This document shows positions 1-6,078 of a DNA stretch of 10,682 nucleotides, in pieces (the first letter of the stretch is position 1; every line of letters starts with the position of its first letter). The stretch is from assembly GCA_034660495.1 (NCBI GenBank), contig JAYEJJ010000245.1, forward strand, positions 1-10,682. The letters are read 5' to 3'. The notes below the pieces were generated by a model. That model was given only the letters and a program-made list of their open reading frames with translations. It was not told the origin of the DNA and ran no database searches. This DNA comes from DATFJZ01 sp034660495. GTDB taxonomy: Bacteria; Desulfobacterota; Desulfobacteria; Desulfobacterales; Desulfobacteraceae. The position numbers were made by a program, and so were the translations under genes.

Positions 1-362
1 GTCAACAACCCCTCGGCTAAAGACCGAGGGGCTTGCAAGGCAACTTGTAAGCCCGGTTGATTAGCCTAAGTTCTTTGAGAACTACGTTACATTGGAATAT
101 ATAGTCATCCCAAGGTACTCCACACGCTGAGGGCTCTGATGTCAGTGTTTAAATATCTCTGAGGGTAGGAGAAGTGATGCTGATATTGTAAACCCATTGT
201 AACAGTGGCGAAGTGGATCACTGGTTTTTTTAGGGTTCCAGAACAGGACTTGCGAGCTTCTGTTACAAAACTCTAAGCCTTCAACCGAAGGCAAGTTGAC
301 AAAAGACCTATGCTGTTGCTCTCGATTAAGTGCTTTTCAAAAACGCATAGGCTGAAAAGCAC
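1..362 (+). ncRNA. HEARO/omega-RNA-like structured RNA (IscB-associated class), no adjacent iscB ORF
   Basis: No plausible protein is encoded here, but many stems are visible. CCCCTCGG (9-16) pairs with CCGAGGGG (24-31) over loop CTAAAGA. CTTGCAAG (32-39) pairs with CTTGTAAG (44-51) around a GCAA tetraloop. AGTTCT (69-74) pairs with AGAACT (78-83). CAGTG (203-207) pairs with CACTG (219-223). AACAG (242-246) pairs with CTGTT (260-264). GCCTTC (277-282) pairs with GAAGGC (287-292). GTCAAC (1-6) can pair with GTTGA (56-60) or perfectly with GTTGAC (295-300). Two interlocked helices at 307-362 form a possible pseudoknot. Such an RNA beside an IS200/IS605-type end fits the HEARO/omega-RNA class, whose members guide IscB nucleases with a 5' guide. 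That guide would lie before base 1. The class name rests on architecture and remembered similarity, not a model search. The 3' boundary could be near 300 instead of 362. Confidence 0.6.
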
Positions 363-370
363 ATCACAAT

Positions 371-430
371 CCGTCAATTCATCCCCTGAGCTAAGGACTC
401 AGGGGTTTTCTTGTCGGTTTTCTATAAAAA
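371..430 (+). repeat. IS200/IS605-type right end, copy 1 (hairpin, possible terminator)
   Basis: An 8-bp perfect stem, CCCCTGAG (383-390) with CTCAGGGG (398-405), loop CTAAGGA, is followed by TTTTC. It is nested in a weaker outer stem CCGTCAA (371-377) with TTGTCGG (411-417), which has one T:T mismatch. The block is 57/60 identical to the reverse complement of 10560-10619. It is the right-end recognition hairpin by position. The GC-rich stem followed by T-rich sequence could also stop transcription coming from the left, insulating the trp operon. Confidence 0.75.
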
Positions 431-490
431 GGATCTGGCCTGTGTCAGGCGCCCTGTCCTCCAGAGAGGCAGACATAACAAAGCAGGAAA

Positions 491-630
491 GCTGTTAGCT
501 GTTAGCTGTTAGCTGTTAGCTGTTAGCTGTTAGCTGTTAGCTGTTAGCTGTTAGCTGTTAGCTGTTAGCTGTTAGCTGTTAGCTGTTAGGTTTTAGCTGA
601 GTACTGATGGCTGACGGCTGAAGGCTAAAA
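491..630 (+). repeat. Heptanucleotide tandem array (GCTGTTA)n before trpE
   Basis: Fourteen perfect copies of GCTGTTA occupy 491-588. The seven-base phase continues without slip through six degenerate units (GGTTTTA, GCTGAGT, ACTGATG, GCTGACG, GCTGAAG, GCTAAAA; 589-630), ending exactly at the AGGATA that precedes the trpE start. This fills most of the gap between the mobile element and trpE. Copy number changes would alter the length of the trpE leader but no reading frame. I see no Trp-rich leader peptide and no convincing promoter in 431-490. A small hairpin GCCTG/CAGGC lies at 438-450. Confidence 0.95.
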
Positions 631-636
631 AGGATA

Positions 637-2136
637 ATGATGATTTTAAAAAAATTCCCTGACAAAACAAAATTTATGGAGCTGTGCCGCACCTGTAATG
701 TGGTTCCTGTGTGCCGGACGATTCTGGCCGACACAAAAACCCCGGTTTCCATTCTTGAAAAATTTTACCGCAGAAACGATCCCATTTTTCTTCTGGAAAG
801 CGTTGAAGGTGGAGAGCGCTGGGCAAGGTACAGCTTTCTGGGTGTTTCTGCCCAGGCCCACATCCAGGTATTTAATGATCATATAGAAACCACCACCCAG
901 GGTGAAACAAATTTTTTAGCCCACCACAATGACCCTTTAAAGGAACTGCAGGCCATAACTGAGCAGTATCATCCCTGTGAGATTGACGGTCTTCCCCGGT
1001 TCTGGTGCGGACTGACCGGGTATATCACCTATGAAATGGTATCTTTTTTTGAAAACATACCGGTTTCTCTTCCCAAAGATAAGCCCTATGCCCATTTTAT
1101 CATTCCCGATGAGATGATCATTTTTGACAATATCAAACAAAACATGACCCTTGTCAGGATCTGCTATCTCAACGGCCAAAGCGATTCAGACCAGACCTAT
1201 GAAACCGCCTGCAAAGATCTTGACCGTCTGATGGCAGAAATTGATGAAAACCTGCCGGGTAAAAAAACACGCAGATCTTCCAGTGCCAGACCGGAGCGGT
1301 TACAGGCGGAAACAGAACCTGATGTATATAAAAAAGGGGTTGAGACCATAAAAAATCATATTGTGGAAGGCGATATTATCCAGGCTGTTTATTCCCAGAC
1401 CTTTTCCTGCAAAGCCCCCCAGGACCCTGTCATGCTCTACCGGGCCCAGAGATATATAAATCCGTCACCCTATATGTTTTTCATGAATTTCAAGGAAATT
1501 ACCATTGCAGGGTCCTCTCCGGAAACCATGGTAAGACTGGAAAACAACAAGGCCACCCTGCGCCCCATTGCCGGCACCAGAAAAAGGGGAACAACTGAAC
1601 AGGAAGACCGGATTCTGGCAGATGAACTTCTCAATGATGAAAAAGAGCGTGCCGAGCACCTCATGCTGGTGGATCTGGGACGAAACGACCTGGGACGGGT
1701 AGCAGAAATCGGCAGTGTACAGGTCACGGACATGATGTTTATTGAACGCTACTCCCATGTCATGCATCTGGTCTCCAATATCACATGCGACATGAGCCCC
1801 GGACTGAGTGCATGGGATCTGCTCAAGGCCACCTTTCCTGCGGGCACCCTTTCCGGAGCGCCTAAAATCAGGGCCATGGAAATTATTTCAGAACTTGAAA
1901 AGGAGCCCAGGGGCATTTACGGTGGTGCTGCCGGGTATATCTCCTTTTCCGGAAATATGGACCTTGCCATCACCATCAGAACCGCTTCGATTGAAGCCGG
2001 CAGAATAAAAGTCCAGGCAGGCGCCGGTATTGTTGCCGATTCTGATCCGGAAAAGGAATTTATGGAATGTATGAACAAGGCAAAAAGCGTGGAAACCGCA
2101 CTGCAGCTTGCCATGACCAGTGAAAAACGGAGGTGA
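637..2136 (+). CDS. trpE: Anthranilate synthase component I (TrpE)
   Basis: This is the large subunit of anthranilate synthase, which converts chorismate to anthranilate using ammonia delivered by the TrpG subunit. It is the first committed and normally feedback-inhibited step of tryptophan synthesis. The 499 residues match a stand-alone TrpE. The N-terminal regulatory motif LLES (52-55), expected to bind tryptophan, is present. The chorismate-binding domain carries PIAGTRKRG (310-318), DEKERAEHLMLVDLGRNDLGR (334-354), HLVSN (377-381), FPAGTLSGAPK (400-410), GIYGGAAGY (426-434) and AGAGIVADSDPEKE (461-474). All signature stretches are intact. Two in-frame ATGs stand together at 637 and 640. 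The second has better spacing from AGGA (631-634), so the protein may be one residue shorter. The stop overlaps the Shine-Dalgarno of trpG, so the two subunits are probably made in coupled amounts. Confidence 0.97.
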   Translation: MMILKKFPDKTKFMELCRTCNVVPVCRTILADTKTPVSILEKFYRRNDPIFLLESVEGGERWARYSFLGVSAQAHIQVFNDHIETTTQGETNFLAHHNDPLKELQAITEQYHPCEIDGLPRFWCGLTGYITYEMVSFFENIPVSLPKDKPYAHFIIPDEMIIFDNIKQNMTLVRICYLNGQSDSDQTYETACKDLDRLMAEIDENLPGKKTRRSSSARPERLQAETEPDVYKKGVETIKNHIVEGDIIQAVYSQTFSCKAPQDPVMLYRAQRYINPSPYMFFMNFKEITIAGSSPETMVRLENNKATLRPIAGTRKRGTTEQEDRILADELLNDEKERAEHLMLVDLGRNDLGRVAEIGSVQVTDMMFIERYSHVMHLVSNITCDMSPGLSAWDLLKATFPAGTLSGAPKIRAMEIISELEKEPRGIYGGAAGYISFSGNMDLAITIRTASIEAGRIKVQAGAGIVADSDPEKEFMECMNKAKSVETALQLAMTSEKRR

Positions 2137-2139
2137 CGC

Positions 2140-2709
2140 GTGCTCATAGCCATCATTGACAACTACGACTCGTTCACCTTTAATCTGTATCATTATATCT
2201 GCCATGCCGGCCCAAACGCAGAAGTGCTGCGCAATGATCAGGTAAGTGTCGAACAAATCAACCGCCTGGCCCCGGATGCCCTTGTCATCTCCCCAGGTCC
2301 TGGAAGACCTGCGGATGCAGGGATATCAATGGAAGCGGTCCGCTTTTTCTCGGGCAGAATACCCATTCTCGGGGTCTGTCTCGGCCATCAGACCATAGCT
2401 GAGAGCTTTGGGGGAAAGGTCATCCATGCAAAAACAATCATGCACGGCAAAACATCCCTGGTAACCGGTAACGGCAGAGATATCTTCCAGGGAATAAACA
2501 GGCCCTTTCCAGCCATGAGATACCATTCCCTGGCCGTATCTAAAAAAGATCTGCCTGCCTGCCTTGAGGTGACAGCCAGAACCGATGACAATGAAATCAT
2601 GGGCATATGCCACAGACAACACCCCACCCAGGGGGTTCAGTTTCATCCGGAATCCATAATGACCACCATTGGCAAAAGACTGATTCGAAATTTTATAAAA
2701 GGGATATAA
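2140..2709 (+). CDS. trpG: Anthranilate synthase component II, glutamine amidotransferase (TrpG)
   Basis: This class I glutamine amidotransferase hydrolyses glutamine and passes ammonia to TrpE. The catalytic triad is visible: Cys80 in GVCLGHQ, and His169 and Glu171 in QFHPES. NYDSFTFNL (8-16) and SPGPGRP (51-57) are the usual TrpG/PabA signatures. At 189 residues it is a stand-alone subunit, not fused to TrpE or TrpD. The start is GTG at 2140, preceded by a strong GGAGGTGA (2129-2136) that contains the trpE stop. Only three bases separate trpE and trpG. TrpG and PabA are hard to tell apart by sequence, and the subunit may serve folate synthesis too, but its place in the trp operon decides the name. 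Confidence 0.96.
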   Translation: MLIAIIDNYDSFTFNLYHYICHAGPNAEVLRNDQVSVEQINRLAPDALVISPGPGRPADAGISMEAVRFFSGRIPILGVCLGHQTIAESFGGKVIHAKTIMHGKTSLVTGNGRDIFQGINRPFPAMRYHSLAVSKKDLPACLEVTARTDDNEIMGICHRQHPTQGVQFHPESIMTTIGKRLIRNFIKGI

Positions 2710-2711
2710 AA

Positions 2712-3731
2712 ATGACATTTACAGACAATCTCAATAAAATTATCAAAAAAATCGACCTTGACCAGGAGAGCATGGCTTCCATGATCTCTGAAATTTTTTC
2801 CGGTTCCATTACAGAAGCCCAGATCGGCGCATTTATGGCGGCCCTGGCCGTTAAAGGGGAAACCTTTGAGGAACTTGCCGGCGCGGCCCTGGCCATGCGC
2901 AGGAAAGCCGGCAGAATTCAGACCCTGTCCCGGAATGTGGTGGATACCTGCGGAACGGGCGGAGATATGTCAAACACCTTTAATATATCCACCACCACTG
3001 CCTTTGTTGTGGCAGGATGCGGGGTAACCGTTGCCAAACACGGCAACAGAAGTGTGTCAAGCCAGTGCGGCAGTGCGGATCTCCTTGAATACCTGGGGAT
3101 CAACCTGGATGTTGACCCTGAAATTGTGGAAGAAGCTGTTAATGAAACAGGCATCGGCTTTTTGTTTGCCCCCAAATTTCACGGTGCCATGAAATATGCG
3201 GCCAAAGCCCGCAAAGAAGTGGGCATCAGAAGTATTTTCAATATGCTGGGCCCCCTTACAAATCCAGCTGCTGCCAGCTGCCAGCTTCTGGGGGTGTTTG
3301 CGCCGACATTGACTGAAATGTTTGCCAGGGCCTTAAACCTCCTTGGTGCAAAACGGGCCTTTGTGGTCCACGGCCATGACGGCATGGATGAAATAACCCT
3401 TTGCGCCCCCACCCGGGTGTCTGAACTCAAAGACGGCCTGGTCAAATCCTATGACCTTGATCCTCTGGCGTATTTTGATGACTATGCTTCAGAAAAGGAG
3501 CTTGCCGGCGGGGATGTCAAAACAAATGCCGAAATCACCACAGGGATATTAAACGGGAAAAAAGGCGCAAAAAGAGATATTGTACTGTTAAATGCTGCAG
3601 CCGCACTTACAGCCTGTGAAACAGCAGATTCCATTTCCCAGGGCATACAGATGGCTGCTGAGGCCATTGATTCCGGCAGTGCCGCCAGAAAACTCAAAGA
3701 CCTTGTCACCTTTACCCGGGAGAACAATTAA
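2712..3731 (+). CDS. trpD: Anthranilate phosphoribosyltransferase (TrpD)
   Basis: This enzyme transfers the phosphoribosyl group of PRPP to anthranilate, giving N-(5'-phosphoribosyl)-anthranilate. The 339-residue length is standard for the unfused enzyme. The pyrophosphate-binding loop CGTGGD (80-85) and KHGNRSVSS (109-117) are present, as is NMLGPLTNPA (177-186). The ATG at 2712 is chosen because it lies two bases after the trpG stop and follows GGGA at about eight bases; the frame is open further upstream, but that would overlap trpG by about 100 bases. The last codons (R-E-N-N) and the stop lie in the first copy of a 13-bp tandem duplication whose second copy forms the trpC ribosome binding site. 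Confidence 0.97.
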   Translation: MTFTDNLNKIIKKIDLDQESMASMISEIFSGSITEAQIGAFMAALAVKGETFEELAGAALAMRRKAGRIQTLSRNVVDTCGTGGDMSNTFNISTTTAFVVAGCGVTVAKHGNRSVSSQCGSADLLEYLGINLDVDPEIVEEAVNETGIGFLFAPKFHGAMKYAAKARKEVGIRSIFNMLGPLTNPAAASCQLLGVFAPTLTEMFARALNLLGAKRAFVVHGHDGMDEITLCAPTRVSELKDGLVKSYDLDPLAYFDDYASEKELAGGDVKTNAEITTGILNGKKGAKRDIVLLNAAAALTACETADSISQGIQMAAEAIDSGSAARKLKDLVTFTRENN

Positions 3732-3744
3732 GGAGAACAATTAA
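3719..3744 (+). repeat. 13-bp perfect tandem duplication at the trpD/trpC junction, containing the trpC RBS
   Basis: GGAGAACAATTAA occurs twice back to back (3719-3731 and 3732-3744). The first copy ends trpD, its TAA being the stop codon. The second is the whole trpD-trpC spacer apart from one T, and its GGAG (3732-3735) is the only good Shine-Dalgarno for the trpC ATG at 3746. A single duplication event may have created a separate ribosome binding site for trpC. Confidence 0.9.
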
Positions 3745-3745
3745 T

Positions 3746-4684
3746 ATGGCTGTATCAGGGTTTATAAAAGAGGTTGTTCGTCAAAAAAAAAAGGACCTGG
3801 CTGAATTAAAGGCTGACATCCCTCTGGCTGTCCTTAGAGACCGGGCAGAAAAACAAAAACAGACCTCAGCCGGATTTTTAAAGGGTCTTGCAGCATCATC
3901 ACCTGGGAATGCAGGTATTATTGCAGAAATAAAAAAAGCCTCGCCCTCAAAAGGCATCATAAAAGCAGATCTTGACCCCTGTGTTTACGCGGAAAAATAT
4001 ACCAAAGGCGGCGCCTGTGCCATATCCGTGCTCACAGAGCCCCATTATTTCAAGGGCAGTCTGGAAGATCTGAAAAAGGTCAGAAAGGCAACATCCCTTC
4101 CTGTTTTAAGAAAAGACTTTACCATTTCAGACTATCAGATTTATGAAGCAAGGGCATCAGGGGCGGATGCCATTCTGCTCATCGCCTCTCTGCTGTCCAG
4201 GGACCAGCTGAGGGATTATATTTCTCTGGCCCGGGAGATCCGTATGGAACCATTGGTGGAAATCCATTCAGAATGGGAAATCGAAAAAACAATTTTTGCA
4301 AATGCTCAGGCCCTAGGGGTTAACAACAGAAACCTGGAAACCCTGGAGACCGACCTTGGGGTTTCAAAGCGGATTGCCCCTTATTTTGACAAACACCACA
4401 TCCCGGTTGAGGCCAGCGGCATATCTTTGCCAGAGGATATTGAAAAAGGCATGCAGTCGGGGTTTTTCAATTTTCTTGTGGGAGAAAGTATTGTGCGCGC
4501 AGAAGATACAGAAACGTTTATAAAAAGCCTTGTCAGGGCAGCCCCTTTAGAATACCTGGCAGAACTAGAATACCTGGCAGAACATCTGGAGCCCCCCCTC
4601 CCTGAACCGGACTCGCCTTCCCCTGAAGAGAAAACAACTTCCCCTGAAGAGAAAACAACTTCCCCTGAAGAGAAAACAAAATGA
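3746..4684 (+). CDS. trpC: Indole-3-glycerol-phosphate synthase (TrpC) with repetitive C-terminal tail
   Basis: This TIM-barrel enzyme closes the indole ring, converting carboxyphenylamino-deoxyribulose phosphate (CdRP) to indole-3-glycerol phosphate with loss of CO2. Expected active-site residues are visible: Glu61 and Lys63 in IAEIKKASPSKG, Lys123 in LRKDF, Glu172 in LVEIH, Asn193/194 in GVNNRNL, Glu222 in VEASGI, and the phosphate-binding VGES (245-248). The barrel ends near residue 265, the usual family length. The remaining 47 residues are extra: EYLAELEYLAE from an 18-bp duplication, a proline-rich stretch, then SPEEKTT, SPEEKTT and SPEEKTK from three 21-bp repeats. The tail looks disordered and charged, and I know of no function for it. 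The stop overlaps the trpF start (ATGA). It is not fused to trpF, although the tail resembles a linker. Confidence 0.96.
   Translation: MAVSGFIKEVVRQKKKDLAELKADIPLAVLRDRAEKQKQTSAGFLKGLAASSPGNAGIIAEIKKASPSKGIIKADLDPCVYAEKYTKGGACAISVLTEPHYFKGSLEDLKKVRKATSLPVLRKDFTISDYQIYEARASGADAILLIASLLSRDQLRDYISLAREIRMEPLVEIHSEWEIEKTIFANAQALGVNNRNLETLETDLGVSKRIAPYFDKHHIPVEASGISLPEDIEKGMQSGFFNFLVGESIVRAEDTETFIKSLVRAAPLEYLAELEYLAEHLEPPLPEPDSPSPEEKTTSPEEKTTSPEEKTK
4548..4583 (+). repeat. 18-bp perfect tandem duplication in trpC
   Basis: TAGAATACCTGGCAGAAC is repeated exactly at 4548-4565 and 4566-4583. It is in frame and encodes the doubled EYLAE motif just after the catalytic barrel of TrpC. Confidence 0.95.
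4618..4680 (+). repeat. 21-bp x3 tandem repeat at the 3' end of trpC, carrying the trpF RBS
   Basis: Three head-to-tail 21-bp units (4618-4638, 4639-4659, 4660-4680) are identical except for the last base of the third. Each encodes SPEEKT(T/K). Each unit contains CTTCCCCTGAAG (a 4-bp stem) followed by AGAG. In the last unit, GAAGAGA is the Shine-Dalgarno for trpF, whose ATG begins directly after the array. Copy number can change by seven residues without breaking frame. Confidence 0.97.
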
Positions 4685-5322
4685 TAAAAAACAATAAATT
4701 ACCTGCGGTTAAAATATGCGGTCTGACAGACCCGGAAGAAGCAGAGCACTGTGCTGAACTCGGAGCCGATGCCATAGGGCTTGTTTTTTACCCAAAAAGC
4801 CCAAGGGCCGTTTCAATAAAAACAGCCCAAGCGGTCTGCAGCTGCCTGCCGGAACATATTATGACCACCGGGGTGTTTGTAAACAGAACCTATGACGACA
4901 TCATGAAAACGGCAGAGGCTTGTTCACTTAAGGCGGTGCAGCTCCATGGAAAGGAAAGCCCGGCCCTTGTCACCCGGTTAAAGAACAGCGGCCTGTTTGT
5001 TATAAAAGCGCTTTTTGCCGAAAAACAGCCGTTTCTTGAAAACGCAGATCAATACAGCACGGCATCAGCCCTTCTGGTTGAATACGGCAGAGGCGTGCTT
5101 CCCGGCGGAAATGCCAAAGCCTGGAACTGGGAGCGGGCAAGGGGACTGCCCAGGGATCAGATGATGATACTGGCCGGCGGTCTTGGTCCTGAAAATATAC
5201 AAAATGCAATAAAAGCAGCGCTTCCCGATGCAGTGGATGTCAGCTCAGGCGTTGAAAGCGCCCCCGGAAAAAAGGATCTTTTAAAGGTAAAGACCTTTAT
5301 TGACAATGTCCGCCTGGGATAG
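4681..5322 (+). CDS. trpF: Phosphoribosylanthranilate isomerase (TrpF)
   Basis: This TIM-barrel isomerase performs the Amadori rearrangement of phosphoribosyl-anthranilate to CdRP, the substrate of TrpC. The catalytic cysteine is Cys13 in KICGLT. GLVFYPKSPR (33-42), VQLHG (86-90), LAGGLGPENI (164-173) and VDVSSGVE (185-192) are the standard signatures, and 213 residues is a normal length. The segment LLVEYGRGVLPGGNAKAWNW (131-150) differs from the usual LLDxxxxGxxGGTGxxFDW: by spacing, Glu134 stands where the catalytic aspartate is expected, and NAK replaces TGK. The start codon overlaps the trpC stop (ATGA), so translation is coupled. trpF is the last gene of the operon: trpB and trpA do not follow, and a convergent gene begins 20 bases after its stop with no clear terminator. 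Confidence 0.95.
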   Translation: MIKNNKLPAVKICGLTDPEEAEHCAELGADAIGLVFYPKSPRAVSIKTAQAVCSCLPEHIMTTGVFVNRTYDDIMKTAEACSLKAVQLHGKESPALVTRLKNSGLFVIKALFAEKQPFLENADQYSTASALLVEYGRGVLPGGNAKAWNWERARGLPRDQMMILAGGLGPENIQNAIKAALPDAVDVSSGVESAPGKKDLLKVKTFIDNVRLG

Positions 5323-5342
5323 CTCACAGGACTGACGGCTGA

Positions 5343-6023
5343 TTATCGGACAACCAGATTGTCACCAGGGTAGATTTTTGATGTTTTAGTCAGCTTGTTC
5401 ATTTTTCTCAGCCTGTCCAGGGAAATTTTAAATTTTCTGCTGATACTGTAAAGGGTGTCCCCTTTTTTCACTGTATATAGCACTTGCTTTGGGCTCTTTT
5501 TTTTCTCTTGAAAAGTTTGGGACCTGCTTTTTTCTGCCTTTTCCGTTTTTTTAACAGAAAGGGCGGCTGCACTGTCTATTTTCCCGGCCATGGTGTCCAT
5601 GCGTTCTATAAGATCTGACACCTTTGCCTCCATGTTATCCATTCGCTCAGTAATGGTGCCGTACTTCAATGACAAAGCTGCCTCCACCCTTTCCAGCCTG
5701 GCGTTACAACTGGCCAGTAGAGAATGGCTGTTTTCTGTACCTGGCATTTCTTCCGGTTCAAGACCCTTATTGTCCAGAATCTCTTCAAGCTTTGCAATCC
5801 GGTTCTCAAGGGCACTGGTTTGCTGTGTATTCACAGGGGCATCCCTGTCTTTGTCACCACAATTGCTGAAAAAAACAAAAAAAACCACTATAGTCAGAAC
5901 ACCAGCGCCCAGAAAAACAAGGGAAAGATCATTTTTATTTAACAGAGATTTTCCCCGGCCCTCACCGGACAGCCCTGAGTCAACTTTTTTGTTTTTTGTC
6001 TTATCTGTTTTCTGTTTGTCCAT
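5343..6023 (-). CDS. Membrane-anchored coiled-coil protein with C-terminal LysM domain
   Basis: The 226-residue protein has a lysine-rich N terminus (1-30) and one hydrophobic segment (about 33-52, LSLVFLGAGVLTIVVFFVFF), fitting an inner-membrane anchor with the rest in the periplasm. It continues with heptad-like charged regions (about 68-85 and 105-150, e.g. NARLERVEAAL and ERMDNMEAKVSDLIERMDTM) likely to form coiled coil. A Lys-rich linker leads to a LysM domain (182-226: YTVKKGDTLYSISRKFKIS...IYPGDNLVV), which binds peptidoglycan N-acetylglucosamine in known families. No catalytic domain is seen, so it probably tethers or organises the cell wall. The ATG at 6023 follows AAGGAAAGGGG at good spacing. 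It is transcribed toward trpF and unrelated to tryptophan synthesis. Confidence 0.85.
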   Translation of the reverse strand: MDKQKTDKTKNKKVDSGLSGEGRGKSLLNKNDLSLVFLGAGVLTIVVFFVFFSNCGDKDRDAPVNTQQTSALENRIAKLEEILDNKGLEPEEMPGTENSHSLLASCNARLERVEAALSLKYGTITERMDNMEAKVSDLIERMDTMAGKIDSAAALSVKKTEKAEKSRSQTFQEKKKSPKQVLYTVKKGDTLYSISRKFKISLDRLRKMNKLTKTSKIYPGDNLVVR

Positions 6024-6049
6024 TTCCCCTTTCCTTAACCCTGTTTTTA

Positions 6050-6078
6050 TTTAAAAGCCGTCAGTACTCAATTGTCAA
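6050..6078 (-). promoter_or_regulatory. Sigma-70-type promoter for the LysM gene
   Basis: On the minus strand a perfect -35 box TTGACA (6078-6073) is followed after 17 bases by TTTAAA (6055-6050), with the LysM start codon 27 bases beyond. The spacer contains ACTGACGGCT, a 10-mer seen at other gene borders in this window. Assignment is by motif only. Confidence 0.55.

Larger units (their letters stand above)
1..430 (+). mobile_element. ORF-less IS200/IS605-superfamily (MITE-like) element
   Basis: The segment has a left hairpin (9-31) and a right hairpin (383-405) sharing the stem-loop style CCCC-stem/CTAAAGA or CTAAGGA loop/GGGG-stem, as expected for subterminal hairpins recognised by single-strand Y1 transposases. 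Its last 60 bases match, with three differences, the end that follows a TnpA-like gene at the other side of the window. No transposase, tnpB or iscB reading frame exists between the ends, so it must be mobilised in trans or be dead. The right boundary is placed where the two copies diverge, just after TATAAAAA. The left boundary is unknown and may lie outside the window. Confidence 0.6.

Noticed and set aside
200..231. Rho-independent terminator (hairpin 203-223 plus seven T)
   Set aside because: The stem is only five base pairs with an 11-base loop and sits in the middle of the structured RNA; it is better explained as part of that fold.
310..498. 62-codon open frame on + strand
   Set aside because: It runs through the pseudoknot, the transposon hairpin and the left flank, lacks a ribosome binding site and has no protein-like pattern.
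491..588. CRISPR array
   Set aside because: The repeats are seven bases, directly contiguous and without spacers; this is a simple-sequence array.
431..636. Trp attenuator with leader peptide
   Set aside because: The only short frame (ATG at 607, four codons, MADG) has no tandem Trp codons, and no antiterminator/terminator pair is visible.
2607..2711. Longer trpD start
   Set aside because: It would overlap trpG by about 100 bases and add residues with no TrpD character; the ATG at 2712 has a Shine-Dalgarno and matches the family N terminus.
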